The notes under the pieces were generated by a model that was not told the origin of the DNA, searched no databases, and saw only the letters and a program-made list of their open reading frames with translations. Both the position numbers and the translations under genes were made by a program. Positions 44,707 to 55,200 of a stretch of 64,000 nt of DNA are shown here, in pieces (within the stretch, counting starts at the first letter, position 1; the number at the start of each line of letters is the position of its first letter). The stretch is from Hymenobacter setariae (lineage in GTDB: Bacteria > Bacteroidota > Bacteroidia > Cytophagales > Hymenobacteraceae). Location: contig NZ_VMRJ01000001.1 in NCBI RefSeq assembly GCF_007713685.1, positions 850,129-914,128 of the forward strand, given 5' to 3'.

Positions 44707-45474
44707 TTGATTATCACGTTTCTCGGTACCGGCACTTCTTCGGGCGTGCCGATGATAGGGTGCAACTGCCCGGTGTGCCGCTCGCTCGACCCGCGCGACC
44801 AGCGCTTGCGTGTGGCCGTGCATTTGGCGGTAGAGGGACGTAGCTTGGTCATCGACACGGGTCCTGACTTCCGGCAGCAGATGTTACGCGCTCGCGTGAG
44901 CCATCTCGATGCCGTGCTGTTCACCCACGAGCACAAAGACCACACAGCGGGCCTCGATGATATTCGGGCGTTCAATTTTCGGCAGCAGCAGGAAATGCCC
45001 GTGTATGCCGAGCCGCGGGTGATTAACCAGCTCAAGCAGGAGTTTGCGTACATTTTCGCCGAGCAGAAATACCCTGGGGTGCCGCAAGTGCGCCTCCACC
45101 CCATTGAGGCCGACGACCAGCCATTTGACGTGGCGGGCGTGGCCGTGCAGCCCCTACGAGCCCTGCACTACCGGCTGCCAGTGCTAGGCTTCCGCGTGGG
45201 TAGTTTTGCCTACCTCACCGATGCCAACTTCATTGGCCCCGAAACGATGGAGCAGTTGCGCGGAGCCGATACCATTGTGCTGAATGCTCTGCGCCGCGAG
45301 CCGCATATTTCGCACTTTACCCTCGGGCAAGCCGTTGAGGTTTTAGAAAACCTAGGACCGCGGCGAGCTTACCTCACACATATCAGTCACCAGCTAGGCC
45401 GCCACCGCGAAGTAGAAGCTGAGCTGCCGTCTTGGATTCGGCTGGCGTATGATGGGCTAAAGATTGAGGTGTAA
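44707..45474 (+). CDS. MBL-fold metal-dependent hydrolase, PhnP-like
   Basis: The protein has 255 residues. It starts IITFLGTGTSSGVPMIGCNCPVC, typical of the PhnP/RNase Z-related group, with two Cys that can bind a structural metal. The metal site is THEHKDHTAG, with further ligands in LTDANF and LTHISHQLG. PhnP hydrolyses cyclic phosphates; many relatives are unassigned, so I give no reaction. The start is a TTG at 44707: an in-frame TAA lies nine bases upstream and the conserved motif begins at once. It is followed by a small membrane protein gene and the NFACT gene. Confidence 0.88.
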   Translation: MIITFLGTGTSSGVPMIGCNCPVCRSLDPRDQRLRVAVHLAVEGRSLVIDTGPDFRQQMLRARVSHLDAVLFTHEHKDHTAGLDDIRAFNFRQQQEMPVYAEPRVINQLKQEFAYIFAEQKYPGVPQVRLHPIEADDQPFDVAGVAVQPLRALHYRLPVLGFRVGSFAYLTDANFIGPETMEQLRGADTIVLNALRREPHISHFTLGQAVEVLENLGPRRAYLTHISHQLGRHREVEAELPSWIRLAYDGLKIEV

Positions 45475-45505
45475 TATCCTACGCCTTAGACGGTAGTCCT
45501 ACGGT

Positions 45506-45982
45506 ATGCACTTACTGGTCTGCTTACGCCGGCAGTATAGCTCTCCGCTACCGCCTACGGTGTTGCAGCGGCGGCACACGGTTCCGCCACGCCCAACAGG
45601 CCTATTTTGGGGGCTAGGCATTCGCTACCTGCCCTGCTGGGATGAGGTAGCACCTGCTAATCACTCTTTTCGGGGCCGGATGCGCTGGGGTCGCTCCAGT
45701 GGCGTTGTCGTGCGAGGGCGCTGGCAGGAAGCCCCTACCAGCCCACCCTTGGCTGGTACGGTTGTGCAACTAACTATCCATTCTACTTTAATGGAGTTAC
45801 TGACCAGCCTCTGTTTCCTGGTTATCGCTGCTAGAGGCATGGGGCTATCGCGCTCGGCCGATATATTGGTACTCCTGCTATTACCAGGCGTTATGGCTTT
45901 GTTTTGGACTGGCCTTTTTTGGCTGGAGATTCGCTGCGCTGAACGCTATTTTAAACAGGCACTTTTGCTGACCAAAATGTAA
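45506..45982 (+). CDS. Membrane protein of unknown function
   Basis: The ATG at 45506 opens a 158-codon frame. The N-terminal 85 residues are basic and Pro/Arg-rich. Two hydrophobic stretches follow (about 93-112 and 121-142) with a short charged tail. I do not recognise the family. GC content is lower than in the neighbours. It lies 31 nt after the MBL gene and 23 nt before the NFACT gene on the same strand, so it may be co-transcribed. Its low complexity and lack of known motifs leave some doubt whether it is a real gene. Confidence 0.5.
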   Translation: MHLLVCLRRQYSSPLPPTVLQRRHTVPPRPTGLFWGLGIRYLPCWDEVAPANHSFRGRMRWGRSSGVVVRGRWQEAPTSPPLAGTVVQLTIHSTLMELLTSLCFLVIAARGMGLSRSADILVLLLLPGVMALFWTGLFWLEIRCAERYFKQALLLTKM

Positions 45983-46005
45983 GTTAGGCCTGTCCTCTTC
46001 TCAAC

Positions 46006-47577
46006 ATGCACACCAACTATTATTTCCTGCGTCAGCTAGCTCCGGCTCTCACCAAGCAGCTACACGGCTACCGTGTGGCCAGCTGCTTTTCACAGGAAAA
46101 GGACGAATTGGTAGTAGGCTTACTGAGCAATACGGGCACTGAATTTTGGCTAAAAGCACAATTGGGGGCTGCCTTCCCGGCCCTGGCCTTACCCGAAACC
46201 TTCCAGCGCGCGCGCCAAAACTCGGTAGACCTACTGCCCGAGCTGCTGAGCTGCACGGTGGCCGAGGTCACGGCCTGGCCCCAGGACCGGGTGCTGCAAT
46301 TCACATTTGCGGAAGACGGTGCTACGCTTGTCTTCAAACTATATGGGCCGCGTCCGAACGCTATTTTTCGGCCCGCTTCGGGTGCGCCGGCCCAGCTGTT
46401 TCACCAGCGCTATACCGCCGATGCCGACTTGCAGCCGGCCGCCACAGCCGACCTTCCGCCTATCGGCGCCACCGGTAAGCTACCGCCCGCGCTGGCCGAC
46501 CTGCCGGCCCGCTTTCTTCGCGAGCAGCGCGGCTATGACCCTGCCCCACCCGAAACCAAGCAGCGCTTAGCCCAAGAATTACTTGCCGAACTAGAGCAAC
46601 CGGCGCATTACTACCTCATCCAGCTGGATGGGCGCACCCGGCTTAGCCTCGTGCCCCTAGGTACCCTGCTGCAAACGCTACCAGGCGATGACCCCATTGG
46701 GGCGCTACGGCGGTTTGTGCCGCTGGCGCTGGGCCGCCGGGCGCTCGAAACCGAACGCCGCCAGCTGCGCCAATTGCTCGAGCGCCGGGCCGATGAGGCC
46801 AGTACCAGCGCGCACCTGGCACGGCAGCGCTTACATGCGCTGGCTCATGAGGCTGGCTATCGCCACCGGGCTGACTTGCTGATGGCTCACCTGCACGAAA
46901 TTCAGCCTGGCGCTACGCAGCTTGAGGTTATTGACTTCTACACCAACGAGCCAGTGGTACTTAAGCTCAAGCCCCTCGAAAAGCCGCAGCGTACCGCCGA
47001 AAACCTTTACCGAAAAGCCAAAAACCAGCAAATAGAGGAGCGCCAACTTAGCGAGCGCATTACCCGGCGCGAAGCTGAAGCCCTGCAAATGCTGGAGCTG
47101 CTGGAAGAGCTCGATACACAGCCTACGCTGCACGAATTGCGCAGCCTGCGCGCTTGGCGCAAGCAGCACGGCCTAGACCCGGCTACGGCGGTCAAGGCAA
47201 GCACTGAGCTACCTTTTAAAATATTCGAAGACCATGGCTTCACCATCCTAGTGGGGCGCAACGCGGCCAACAACGACTTGCTAACTCAGAAGTACGCGCA
47301 CAAAGACGACCTCTGGCTGCACGCTAAAGATGTTACGGGCTCGCACGTGGTTATTCGGCACCGGGCTGGGCACACGGTGCCTGAGCCCGTGGTAGAGCGC
47401 GCCGCCCAGCTAGCGGGCTGGTATTCGCGCCGCCAGCACGACTCGCTGTGCCCCGTAACGGTGACGCCTAAGAAGTTTGTGCGCAAGCCCAAGGGCGCAC
47501 TGCCAGGGCAGGTAGTGGTAGAGCGTGAGCGCGTGGTGTTGGTGGTGCCCGCCAATCCCTTTGAGCAGGCTGCCTAG
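46006..47577 (+). CDS. rqcH: NFACT family protein, RqcH-like
   Basis: The protein has 523 residues. The N-terminal NFACT-N domain starts HTNYYFLRQLAPAL. A helix-hairpin and coiled-coil region lies about 235-390 (many Arg/Glu/Leu repeats, ENLYRKAKNQQ). The C-terminal NFACT-R domain holds DLWLHAKDVTGSHVVIRHRAGH and VRKPKGALPGQV. RqcH binds stalled 50S subunits and recruits tRNA-Ala to add alanine tails that mark nascent chains for decay. Older annotations call these fibronectin-binding proteins. The usual domain order is complete, although the protein is slightly shorter than in Firmicutes. It lies just upstream of a terminator and convergent with the tRNA-Leu gene. Confidence 0.88.
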   Translation: MHTNYYFLRQLAPALTKQLHGYRVASCFSQEKDELVVGLLSNTGTEFWLKAQLGAAFPALALPETFQRARQNSVDLLPELLSCTVAEVTAWPQDRVLQFTFAEDGATLVFKLYGPRPNAIFRPASGAPAQLFHQRYTADADLQPAATADLPPIGATGKLPPALADLPARFLREQRGYDPAPPETKQRLAQELLAELEQPAHYYLIQLDGRTRLSLVPLGTLLQTLPGDDPIGALRRFVPLALGRRALETERRQLRQLLERRADEASTSAHLARQRLHALAHEAGYRHRADLLMAHLHEIQPGATQLEVIDFYTNEPVVLKLKPLEKPQRTAENLYRKAKNQQIEERQLSERITRREAEALQMLELLEELDTQPTLHELRSLRAWRKQHGLDPATAVKASTELPFKIFEDHGFTILVGRNAANNDLLTQKYAHKDDLWLHAKDVTGSHVVIRHRAGHTVPEPVVERAAQLAGWYSRRQHDSLCPVTVTPKKFVRKPKGALPGQVVVERERVVLVVPANPFEQAA

Positions 47578-47630
47578 GTAGCCGCTCGGCTCGCTCCTAT
47601 CAGCCAAGCGAGTAGAAAGCTGTAATACCA

Positions 47631-47658
47631 AAAAAGCCCGCTTTGCAGCGGGCTTTTT
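47631..47658. terminator. Terminator between NFACT and tRNA-Leu
   Basis: AAAAAGCCCGCT (47631-47642) and its exact reverse complement (47647-47658) enclose a 4-nt loop, with T tracts on both strands. It can terminate both the NFACT gene and the convergent tRNA-Leu. Confidence 0.9.
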
Positions 47659-47667
47659 GTTTTTGCG

Positions 47668-47749
47668 TGCGCGCGGGGAGATTCGAACTCCCACACCCGA
47701 AGGCACCACCCCCTCAAGATGGCGTGTCTACCAGTTTCACCACGTGCGC
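47668..47749 (-). tRNA. tRNA-Leu (anticodon GAG)
   Basis: The 82-nt minus-strand sequence folds as a class II tRNA. The D arm contains AACTGGTAGA. The anticodon stem CCATC/GGTGG holds loop TTGAGGG with anticodon GAG, which reads CUC and CUU. A long variable arm (TGCC-TTCG-GGTG) and the T arm GGGAG-TTCGAAT-CTCCC follow, with discriminator A. The acceptor stem has one A5-C68 mismatch; the other six pairs are intact. The CCA end is not encoded. Confidence 0.92.
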
Positions 47750-47811
47750 AAAAGGCAATCGGCAACTTGGGCGGCTTATTGGCCGGCTTCGCTGAGGTGG
47801 CAAAGCGGGTG

Positions 47812-47843
47812 CAAATGTACGCGCCCAATTTGCTTCTACGCAA
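47812..47843 (-). promoter_or_regulatory. tRNA-Leu promoter
   Basis: On the minus strand TTG (47843-47841), a 21-nt spacer and TACATTTG (47819-47812) match the Bacteroidota pattern. The transcript would start near 47806, leaving a leader of about 57 nt before the mature tRNA. Confidence 0.55.
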
Positions 47844-47963
47844 CACTGGACCAAAAAATGCCTGAAAAATTAAGCTCTTCAATTGTCCTTCATGAAGCCT
47901 GTGAGTTCTTTGGCAAGGTCTTAGCTCAGCTTTGCCTACTCATCTTTTTTTCAATTTTCGCTC

Positions 47964-48416
47964 ATGGCTGCTACCAAACAATCCTTTTTTGGTCGCTTTG
48001 CTGAAAAAACCACGCAGTACTCGGGCTCCACGGCCGTATTTGTAAGCGCGGTGGGCCTCGTGCTGCTGTGGGCTGCAACGGGCCCCTTTTTTCAGTATTC
48101 CGAAACCTGGCAATTGGTTATCAACACGAGCACTACCATCATCACCTTCTTGATGGTATTCCTCATTCAGCGGGCCCAAAACAAAGACTCGCTCGTGCTG
48201 CATCTCAAGCTCAATGAGCTGCTGGCTGCTACCAAAGGAGCCAGCAACCGCTTGATTAATGCCCAGGACTTCTCAGAGGAGGAAATCAAGCTTATTCACC
48301 AGTTCTACTGCCTGCTGGCCGAAAAAGCCAAGGAGGATAACGACCTAGGCGAAACCCATTCGGTAGAAGAAGCCGAGGATAACCACCACGAGAAGCTGGC
48401 GGCCCACCGCGAGTAG
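47964..48416 (+). CDS. Low-affinity iron permease family membrane protein
   Basis: The protein has 150 residues. FFGRFAEKTTQYSGSTAVFVSAVGLVLLW and a second helix (about 49-68) with INTSTTIITFLMVFLIQRAQNKDSLVLHLKLNELL fit the low-affinity iron permease family (PF04120), given here as its segments in order. Despite the family name, iron transport by bacterial members has not been clearly shown. The C-terminal half is acidic and helical. It starts at the ATG 47964, about 215 nt after the tRNA gene, which is divergent. It ends at a 22-bp hairpin shared with the lysine-rich protein gene. Confidence 0.85.
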   Translation: MAATKQSFFGRFAEKTTQYSGSTAVFVSAVGLVLLWAATGPFFQYSETWQLVINTSTTIITFLMVFLIQRAQNKDSLVLHLKLNELLAATKGASNRLINAQDFSEEEIKLIHQFYCLLAEKAKEDNDLGETHSVEEAEDNHHEKLAAHRE

Positions 48417-48440
48417 TGGCAAGCATCGCTTAGCCAGTGG

Positions 48441-48488
48441 CCAAAGGAAAGGGGCCCGGTCAGTATTGACCGGGCCCCTTTCCTTTGG
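48441..48488. terminator. Perfect 22-bp inverted repeat, two-way terminator
   Basis: Arms at 48441-48462 and 48467-48488 are exact reverse complements with a 4-nt loop. It lies between the convergent permease-family and lysine-rich protein genes. Confidence 0.8.
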
Positions 48489-48506
48489 GCTTGTACTTGT
48501 GCAAGA

Positions 48507-49055
48507 CTAGCGGCGGTGGCGCTTGGCTTTGGTCTTGGTAACCTTCTTAGCGGCCGTATGATGCGTAGTGGCCTTTTTAGTTTTTGTCTTAGTCTTATGC
48601 GCAACTACCTTCTTGGTGGTGCGGTGCGCAGTGGCTTTAATGGCCTTGGTGTGGCGAGCGGTTTTGCTGCTACGCTTGGTGGCTTTGGCCTTGGTAGCGG
48701 TGCTGTGGTGGCGGGTGCTGCGCGCGCGGCTGTAGTGGCGCAGCGCCGTGTGGCGCTCGGCGTGCGTGACGACGGCTACGTCTTCGGGACGAACTTCGGC
48801 AGCTTCGGCATCGTGGGTAACAGCATCTAGTTCGGGGGCAGCAGTGCTTTCCAGCTCGGCCGACGAGGCCATCACCTTCGTCATTTCAGCCATTTTCTTG
48901 CGGCGGATGGGCATCAGAAAGTCGCGCTCGGCCCGCTCACGGATACTCAGTTTTTCCTCGCCGGGCAGTTTGGTTACGGCCGGGGCTTTATCGGCTTGGG
49001 CCATAGCGGCTGAAGCGCTCAGCAGCAGGGCACAAAGGGCAATTAACTTCCGCAT
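48507..49055 (-). CDS. Secreted protein with histone-H1-like lysine-rich tail
   Basis: The protein has 182 residues. A signal peptide (MRKLIALCALLLSASAAMAQ) is followed by a mildly acidic stretch (about 20-90). The C-terminal 90 residues are almost entirely Lys, Ala, Thr, His and Arg in an AKKxTKTKAK style, like eukaryotic H1 tails and bacterial Hc1/AlgP-type proteins. Those bind DNA in the cytoplasm, so a signal peptide in front is unusual; binding to anionic surface polymers or extracellular DNA is possible. No function is assigned. The start at 49055 is supported by the signal peptide and a strong promoter upstream. Confidence 0.65.
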   Translation of the reverse strand: MRKLIALCALLLSASAAMAQADKAPAVTKLPGEEKLSIRERAERDFLMPIRRKKMAEMTKVMASSAELESTAAPELDAVTHDAEAAEVRPEDVAVVTHAERHTALRHYSRARSTRHHSTATKAKATKRSSKTARHTKAIKATAHRTTKKVVAHKTKTKTKKATTHHTAAKKVTKTKAKRHRR

Positions 49056-49084
49056 CAATAACTTAATGAGTTGTTTAGGAAAAA

Positions 49085-49115
49085 CAAAAATAAGCCGTTG
49101 ACCCTGACCTACCAA
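49085..49115 (-). promoter_or_regulatory. Promoter of the lysine-rich secreted protein gene
   Basis: On the minus strand TTG (49115-49113), a 20-nt spacer and TATTTTTG (49092-49085) match the Bacteroidota promoter. The start would be near 49079, with a leader of about 24 nt. Confidence 0.7.
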
Positions 49116-49239
49116 GGCTGTGGCACCTCTAGCAACGGTCTTTTTTCAACCGCTGCTCGCGCTGGCGACTGCCAACTAGCGCTGTATCAGAGGCTCTAAC
49201 GCCGGGTACCGCAAGCAGTGCTTGAAGCCGGGATTTATC

Positions 49240-52200
49240 CTATTTTGTGGCTTCGGCAATGTGCAGGCGCTGCCCCGCCGACTGCGCCCCAAACTCGGGT
49301 GCGTACAGGCACTGCACCTGGCTAAGGCCGCCCGAGAAGTCGCCAGCCTGGCTGGCCCGCAGTCGGTATTCGAATACGTGCGTGCCCCGCGGCACCACCC
49401 CTAGGAAGAAATTGGTGGCTGCGTCGCGGGGGCTCTCGTAGTACCCTAGGCCGTTTTGGTACCGGTAACCGCTGAGCTGATTGAGAGGCTCGAGGCCAGC
49501 AGCGCGCTGGTCTTTGAGGTGCACGTATTCGAGGGCGCGGTCGGTGCGTAGTACGAGGCGCACCACCAACGCATCGCCTACGCGCAGCGGCGTGGCCGCC
49601 GTGAGGGGCTCAAGCTGCGGACCGCTAGCGGTGCGAGTTTCGCGGTAAAGCTGGCGCTCCAGGCTGAGCGGCGTGGTGGCGGGCGTCACCTTGTCGAGGT
49701 CCTCAAAGTACTGCCAGTAGAGCGCGCCCCAGGCCACTCCCGGGCTGGGCTTGGTCAGGGTAACCTTACCTAGGGCGGGCTTTACTTCAGCGGCAGGCCA
49801 GGTAGTTTTGAGGTAGCCAGTACCCGCCTGGGCGGGGGCCGCCGGGGCAGGCTGGCCGCCCACGGTGGCTTGCAGCGTGGGCGCGGTGGCCGTCCAGTCG
49901 GTGCCGCGCAGCAGCAGGGCATAGCAAGCGTCGGCGGTGGCGCGAGTGCTTTCCCAATGCTGAGTTTGCTTTTGGGTAAGCAGCCAGAGCTTCATCTCCT
50001 CTACCGACTTCTGGTCATTCTTGATTTCATCAAAAGCCTCGATGAGCGTGGCTTGGGTTTCGGTGGGGGCCTCGCGCCAGTAGTAGCCGCCGCGCACGTC
50101 TTTCCAATACATGCCTAGGTCGGGCGAGTGCAGGGCATTTTCGGTGAGCGCACGCAGAATGGCTTGGGTTGCCGGGGCAGCTTTGTTTTCGCGGTGCAGC
50201 GTCAAGGCTAGCTGGGCTTGCAAGTAGCGCGATTGGGCGGGCCAGTAGGTAGCGGCCTGGCCGCGGTAGTAGGTATAGGCCGCCTGAGCAGTCGCGGCCG
50301 GGGCGGGCTGGGTCCAGAAGCTGCGGGCATACAGCGCCTGCACCGCCAGGTCGCCTAGGTGGTCGGCGGCGAGCTTCACCCCCTTTTGCTGCCGCAGCTC
50401 GGCGTAGTCGCGGGCAGTAGCGCCATCGAGGTAGCGCAGCGCATTTTGTAGCAGCGGGCTGGCTACGTCGTTTTGGCTAGCATCAAAGGCACCTAGCTTC
50501 TTGAGCTTGCCGAAGCCCGCCACGATGAGCTGGGTGATGTAGCGGTCGGCCGGCATCTTCTCAAACCATGGAAACGAGCCATCGGGCAGTTGCATGGCTT
50601 GCAGCTTGGCCAGGGCGCGAGTGGTTTCGGCTTGCAGGCGCGGCTCGTCGAAAAGGGTACCTAGGCGGGCCAGGCGCTCGGTTTCGGTCTGGGCATCGCG
50701 CACCCAGGGGGTTTCTTGCAGCAGCAGATTTTTGAGGTCCTGGTTTTGGGCAAGCTTGCTGCTAAGCTGCTCGCGCTGCGTCGCAGTGCCGCTCTGGGCT
50801 TGGCGCTGCCACTCGGCCAACATGGTTTTGAAGCGCGGGTTAGCCTTCAGGATTTGGGCCGCCAATAGGTTAGCGTAGAGGCGGCTGAATACCTGCTCGG
50901 AGCACTCGTAGGGGTACTCCATGAGGTAAGGCAGGCTTTGCACGGCGTACCAGGCGGGGTTGGCGGTCAGCTCCAGCGTGAGGGAGTAGTTGCGCCGGGT
51001 GGAGCTGCTGGTGCTAGTGAGCTTCTTCAGCTCGAAGGTGCGGGTGCCAGGGCCCACGATGGGCAGCGGCAGGCTTTCGGTAATAAGGATTTTGTTGGGC
51101 AATACGGGCAGGGTATTTTCCTCGCCGTCGGAGTAGATGGCACTTGGCGCTGCTTGCTTTTTAGTACGCTTGCCTTTCGCGTCTTCTCCCCCGGCTTGAG
51201 CTACGACTCGGTAGGTCACGGCTGTGGGCGCAAAGTCGGCGGGTAGACTCAATTGCCACCCTAGGGCCACGCTTTGGTGAGCGGCGGCCGTTACGGATTG
51301 CTGAGCGTTGCCTTTTAGCAGCTGGCTGGTGAGGTCTTGCCCGGTAGCGGCATCGAGCAAGAACAACTGGGCCGTGCCGCTGAGAGTGCGGTCGGTGAGA
51401 TTGGAGAACTTGGCGGGGAAGGTAAACGTGTCGCCGGGCCGCAGGAAGCGCGGCGCGTTGGGCGTAATCTGGATTTCCTTCTGCGTCACAAGCTGACGCG
51501 CCAGCTGGCCAGTATGCAACTGCTTGTCGTGGGCCAGGGCCAGCAGTTGCCAGCGCGTCACGGCCTCGGGCATCTGAAATTCGAGCACTACATCGCCGGT
51601 TGCGTCGGTGTGCAGGGCGGGCTGCCACAGGGCCGTTTCGCGGAAGTCGGTGCGGGTGGCCACAGTGGCAAGGTCAGGACCTTGCTGATTTTCTTGCTTG
51701 CTATGCGCAGTTTGGCTCGACCTTACTTCACTGTCTTTTGCTACAACAGGAGGAGTAAATTTTACTGTATCTACCTTGGGAGGGGCAGGCGCCGCCGCGG
51801 CCATGCTACGCATCGCATTGGCAGGAGCCGAGTCTGCTTGCGGTGCAAGCCCACCTCTTACAGTACGAGTAAGCATTACCCTGCGCTTACCTCGGCTATA
51901 AACAATTCTCTCTCTTATTTCAACGGTCTCTGCTAGATGCTGTTGCCAATCATTTAACTCTGGATAATTGACGATTTCTAGGTCTGAATCAGCGTCCGTA
52001 GTACCGTCCAAAGACTCCGAATTCACGCCCTCAAAATTCCCTTGCCATCCAAACCGCGCTGGATAGTATTCTCCACTAAAATCCAGCTCCTCAAAGCTGT
52101 GCTTGCGGAATACATCTAGGCTCTGGTCATAAAGTGTGGCTAGCAACTCGGCCTCAGCGGGGCGGCCGTTGGCTTGCCGAATGGTCACACGCCAGGTTTC

Positions 52201-55200
52201 CTTCTGGCCAGGCTGGAGCCGGTCGCGGAAGGTGGCGATGCTGAGGCGCAGTGGCTGGGGCTCCTCGACCACCTGCACGGTAGCATCGTGGCGGTAGAGG
52301 CGGCCGTCGCGCACTTGCGTGGTGTGGATGTGCAGCGGACCTAGAGCAGTGGCCAAGCCACTTTCTACTTCGAGGCGGCGCTGCTCGCCGGCCTTCAGGG
52401 TCAGCCACTCTTGTCGCAGGAGCTGGCCGCCGCGCTCTACTTCGAGCAAGATGCGGGCGTCGGCCTCGCGGCTGCCTAGCAGCACGAGGGTGCGCCCACC
52501 GGGGGCCACCGTATCAGCGGGCACCGCAAACCAGTCGGGCGTGGCGTAGGGCACGGTGCTGGCCTGGGTATCATAGAGCACAAAGTCGAGGCGGGCATGG
52601 GCGGCCGTGTCGGGCGCTGCGGCCTGGGCTTCGAGGCGGTAGCGGCCGGTGGGCACGCCCGCCAGCAGGGCGCCTAGGTCGAGCGTGGCGCTAGTTTTAG
52701 TGTCGAAGGGCAGCGTCTTGACTAGCTCGGCGGGCGCCTCGTTGTCCGGGGTTTCGGGGGCGGGGCCGGGCACGCCAGGCGGGTTGGGGCGGTAGCGGCG
52801 AGCCAGCAGGCGCAGGGTGCCGGTGGCGGGCAGCGGCTCGCCGGTGGCGTTGGTGCCGAGCAGCGTGACAGCCGGCAGGTGCTGCCGGTCGATAAGTTCG
52901 GGGCCGGCGAGCTGCAAGCTGAGCGGATTGCGGCCAATGACCACGTTGCGGGTGCCGGTGCGGGTTTCGCCGGCGGCATCGGTCACATCGGCGGTTATTT
53001 CGAACAGGTAGCCTGGCTCCCAGCGGCGGCCCGACTTGGTAGCGGGCAGCGGCGGCGTGAAGGTGAGCACGAAGCGCCCCTCAGCATCGGTAGTGGTAGT
53101 GCCATGGGCAATTTCCTGGCTGCTACGCCCCCCACTGGGTGGGTAGATGCGGCGCCCACGGGAACCGCCGTACTCGGTAAATAGCGGCCATAGCTCGCGG
53201 CGCGTGATGCGGTATTTCACGGTAGCCCCATCGGTGGCCTGCCCGGCGTAGGCGCGCGCACGGCCGTTCAGGGTCAGCTGCTGGCCAAGCTGCGGGCGGC
53301 CGGGGACCGAGTCGAGCGTTACCAGGAAGGTAGGCCGCTTATAGTCTTCTACCGAAAAGCCCAGGCTGCCATTATCCGTTTGCAGGGTCATCTCGCCGTT
53401 GAGCAAGCCCGCTGGTAGCACCAGCGAGCCGTTAAACGAACCGTATTCCGAGGTGGTAAAGGTCAGCGTTTGGGCGGTTTGGCCATTTACATCCACGAGG
53501 CGCACGCTCACGGGCTGGCCAGCTAAGAGGCTGTTTTTGGCACCTAGGGTCTCGGTCAGGATGCCTTTGAAATAAAGCGTTTGGCCCGGGCGGTAGATGG
53601 CGCGGTCGGTGAAGAGGAAGGTGCGGCGCTGCGCTTGCGTGGCAGTAGGGCTGCCAGGATAATAGCCATTGAGCGGCGTTAGCAATGTATCGCGGCCCAG
53701 CCACGAGCGCACGTTGCGCAGTTGCTCGCGCCCTAGGTTGTCGGTGGCTGGGTTGGGGCCCGGTAGCTCTACCTCGCCAGTGGCACCGGTGGCCCGCACG
53801 TCGCCCAGGCGGTGGTCGTCGCGCTGCTTGGCACGATTGTACACGTTGAAGCTGGCCTGGCTTTTCACCCCAGCCAGCGGTGCCCCGGTAGCCCGGTCGA
53901 GCAGTAGCAGCGAGGTGGCGCCGCTGGCCGCGGGGCGGTGCACGAGGCTAAGTTGGCTAGCGCCTAGCAGGGCATAGGCCGTCACGGTACCACCTCGCGC
54001 CGAGCTTGCAGCTGGGTCAGTCGAAAGAACAGCTTTATTGCTGAGCAAAACGAGGTAATATCCGGCTGGCAGCGCCGCACCAGCCGCCACCGACTTGTGC
54101 TCTTTGTAGTCGAGCGGGTGCGCGGGCAGCGGTAGCGGCCAGGTAGCGGCCGGCGCTGCCTTCAAGGCCCGGGCAAAGCGTTTGGCCAGCGGCCGGTCTT
54201 GCGGGTCATAACCAGCACCCTGCTCCCACTCTTTCGAGGTGATGCGATACGCCCAAGCGCGCAGCTCGGTCACGTTGCGAGCCGTAACATTGAGGCGCCA
54301 GGGCTGGCCAGGCACCACAATATCGGTGGCCGTGAAGGAGACCTCGGGCTGCTCCAGCTGGGCGCGTAAGGTCCGCGCCCGTGCCGCGCCGCGCGACTTG
54401 GGAAACCGGGCTTCGGCCTGGCGCGCCAGGGCCACGGCCGCTACGGGGTTGGCTTCGCGCTGGGCCTCGGCCTGGCGGGCCATGAACTCTGTACTGATAG
54501 GAAGCGCTTTGTAGGCGTCGGCCAAGCGGGCCAGGGCGGGCTCATATTGGTCACCTAGGTCGGTGTCCTGCGTCAGGCCGTGCAGGTAGTCGAGGCGCTG
54601 CAAGTCCACATCGGCCAGCGCGGCTAGGTTATCGGCACCTAGGCGGGCCGTGGTGAAGCGCTGCAACAAGCGAAGCACGTGCAGCTGGCCATTGAGCGAG
54701 TCGGCGGCCGGGGCATCGAGCTTGAGCGCCGCAAACTCCTGGGCGCTGCCGAATAGCTTGGGGTCGGTGGGCTCGAACTGCTGCTCGGGCCGGGTGATGT
54801 AAAGCTCCTGGTCTTGCAGGCCCGCGATGGCGCGCTGGGCCAGCAGGTCGTAGAGCGTGGGGCGCCGCTGGCGGCCTTCGGCATCACCACCGGTGGCGAG
54901 GTCACCTAGGGCGGCCAGGGTAGTTTTTAACTGGCGCTGGGGCTCATCTTCTACCGACTGGTAGTAGTGCCGCACAATGGCCGCGCCGAGGCGGCTGGCA
55001 TCCCAGGTGGCGAGGCTAGTGCCACCATCGGCCGCGCCGGGTGTGGCTTGGTCGGCGCTGGGCGCGGCGCCCGGGGTGCGCTCGTAGAGCTGGTAGCGGT
55101 GCTCGTTATAGTAGTTGGCATACAGCCCCGCCAGCAGTGAATGTAGAATGGGCCGGGCCGGAAATTGCGCTGTTTTTAGGTCGGCTTCGAGCAGGGCAAT

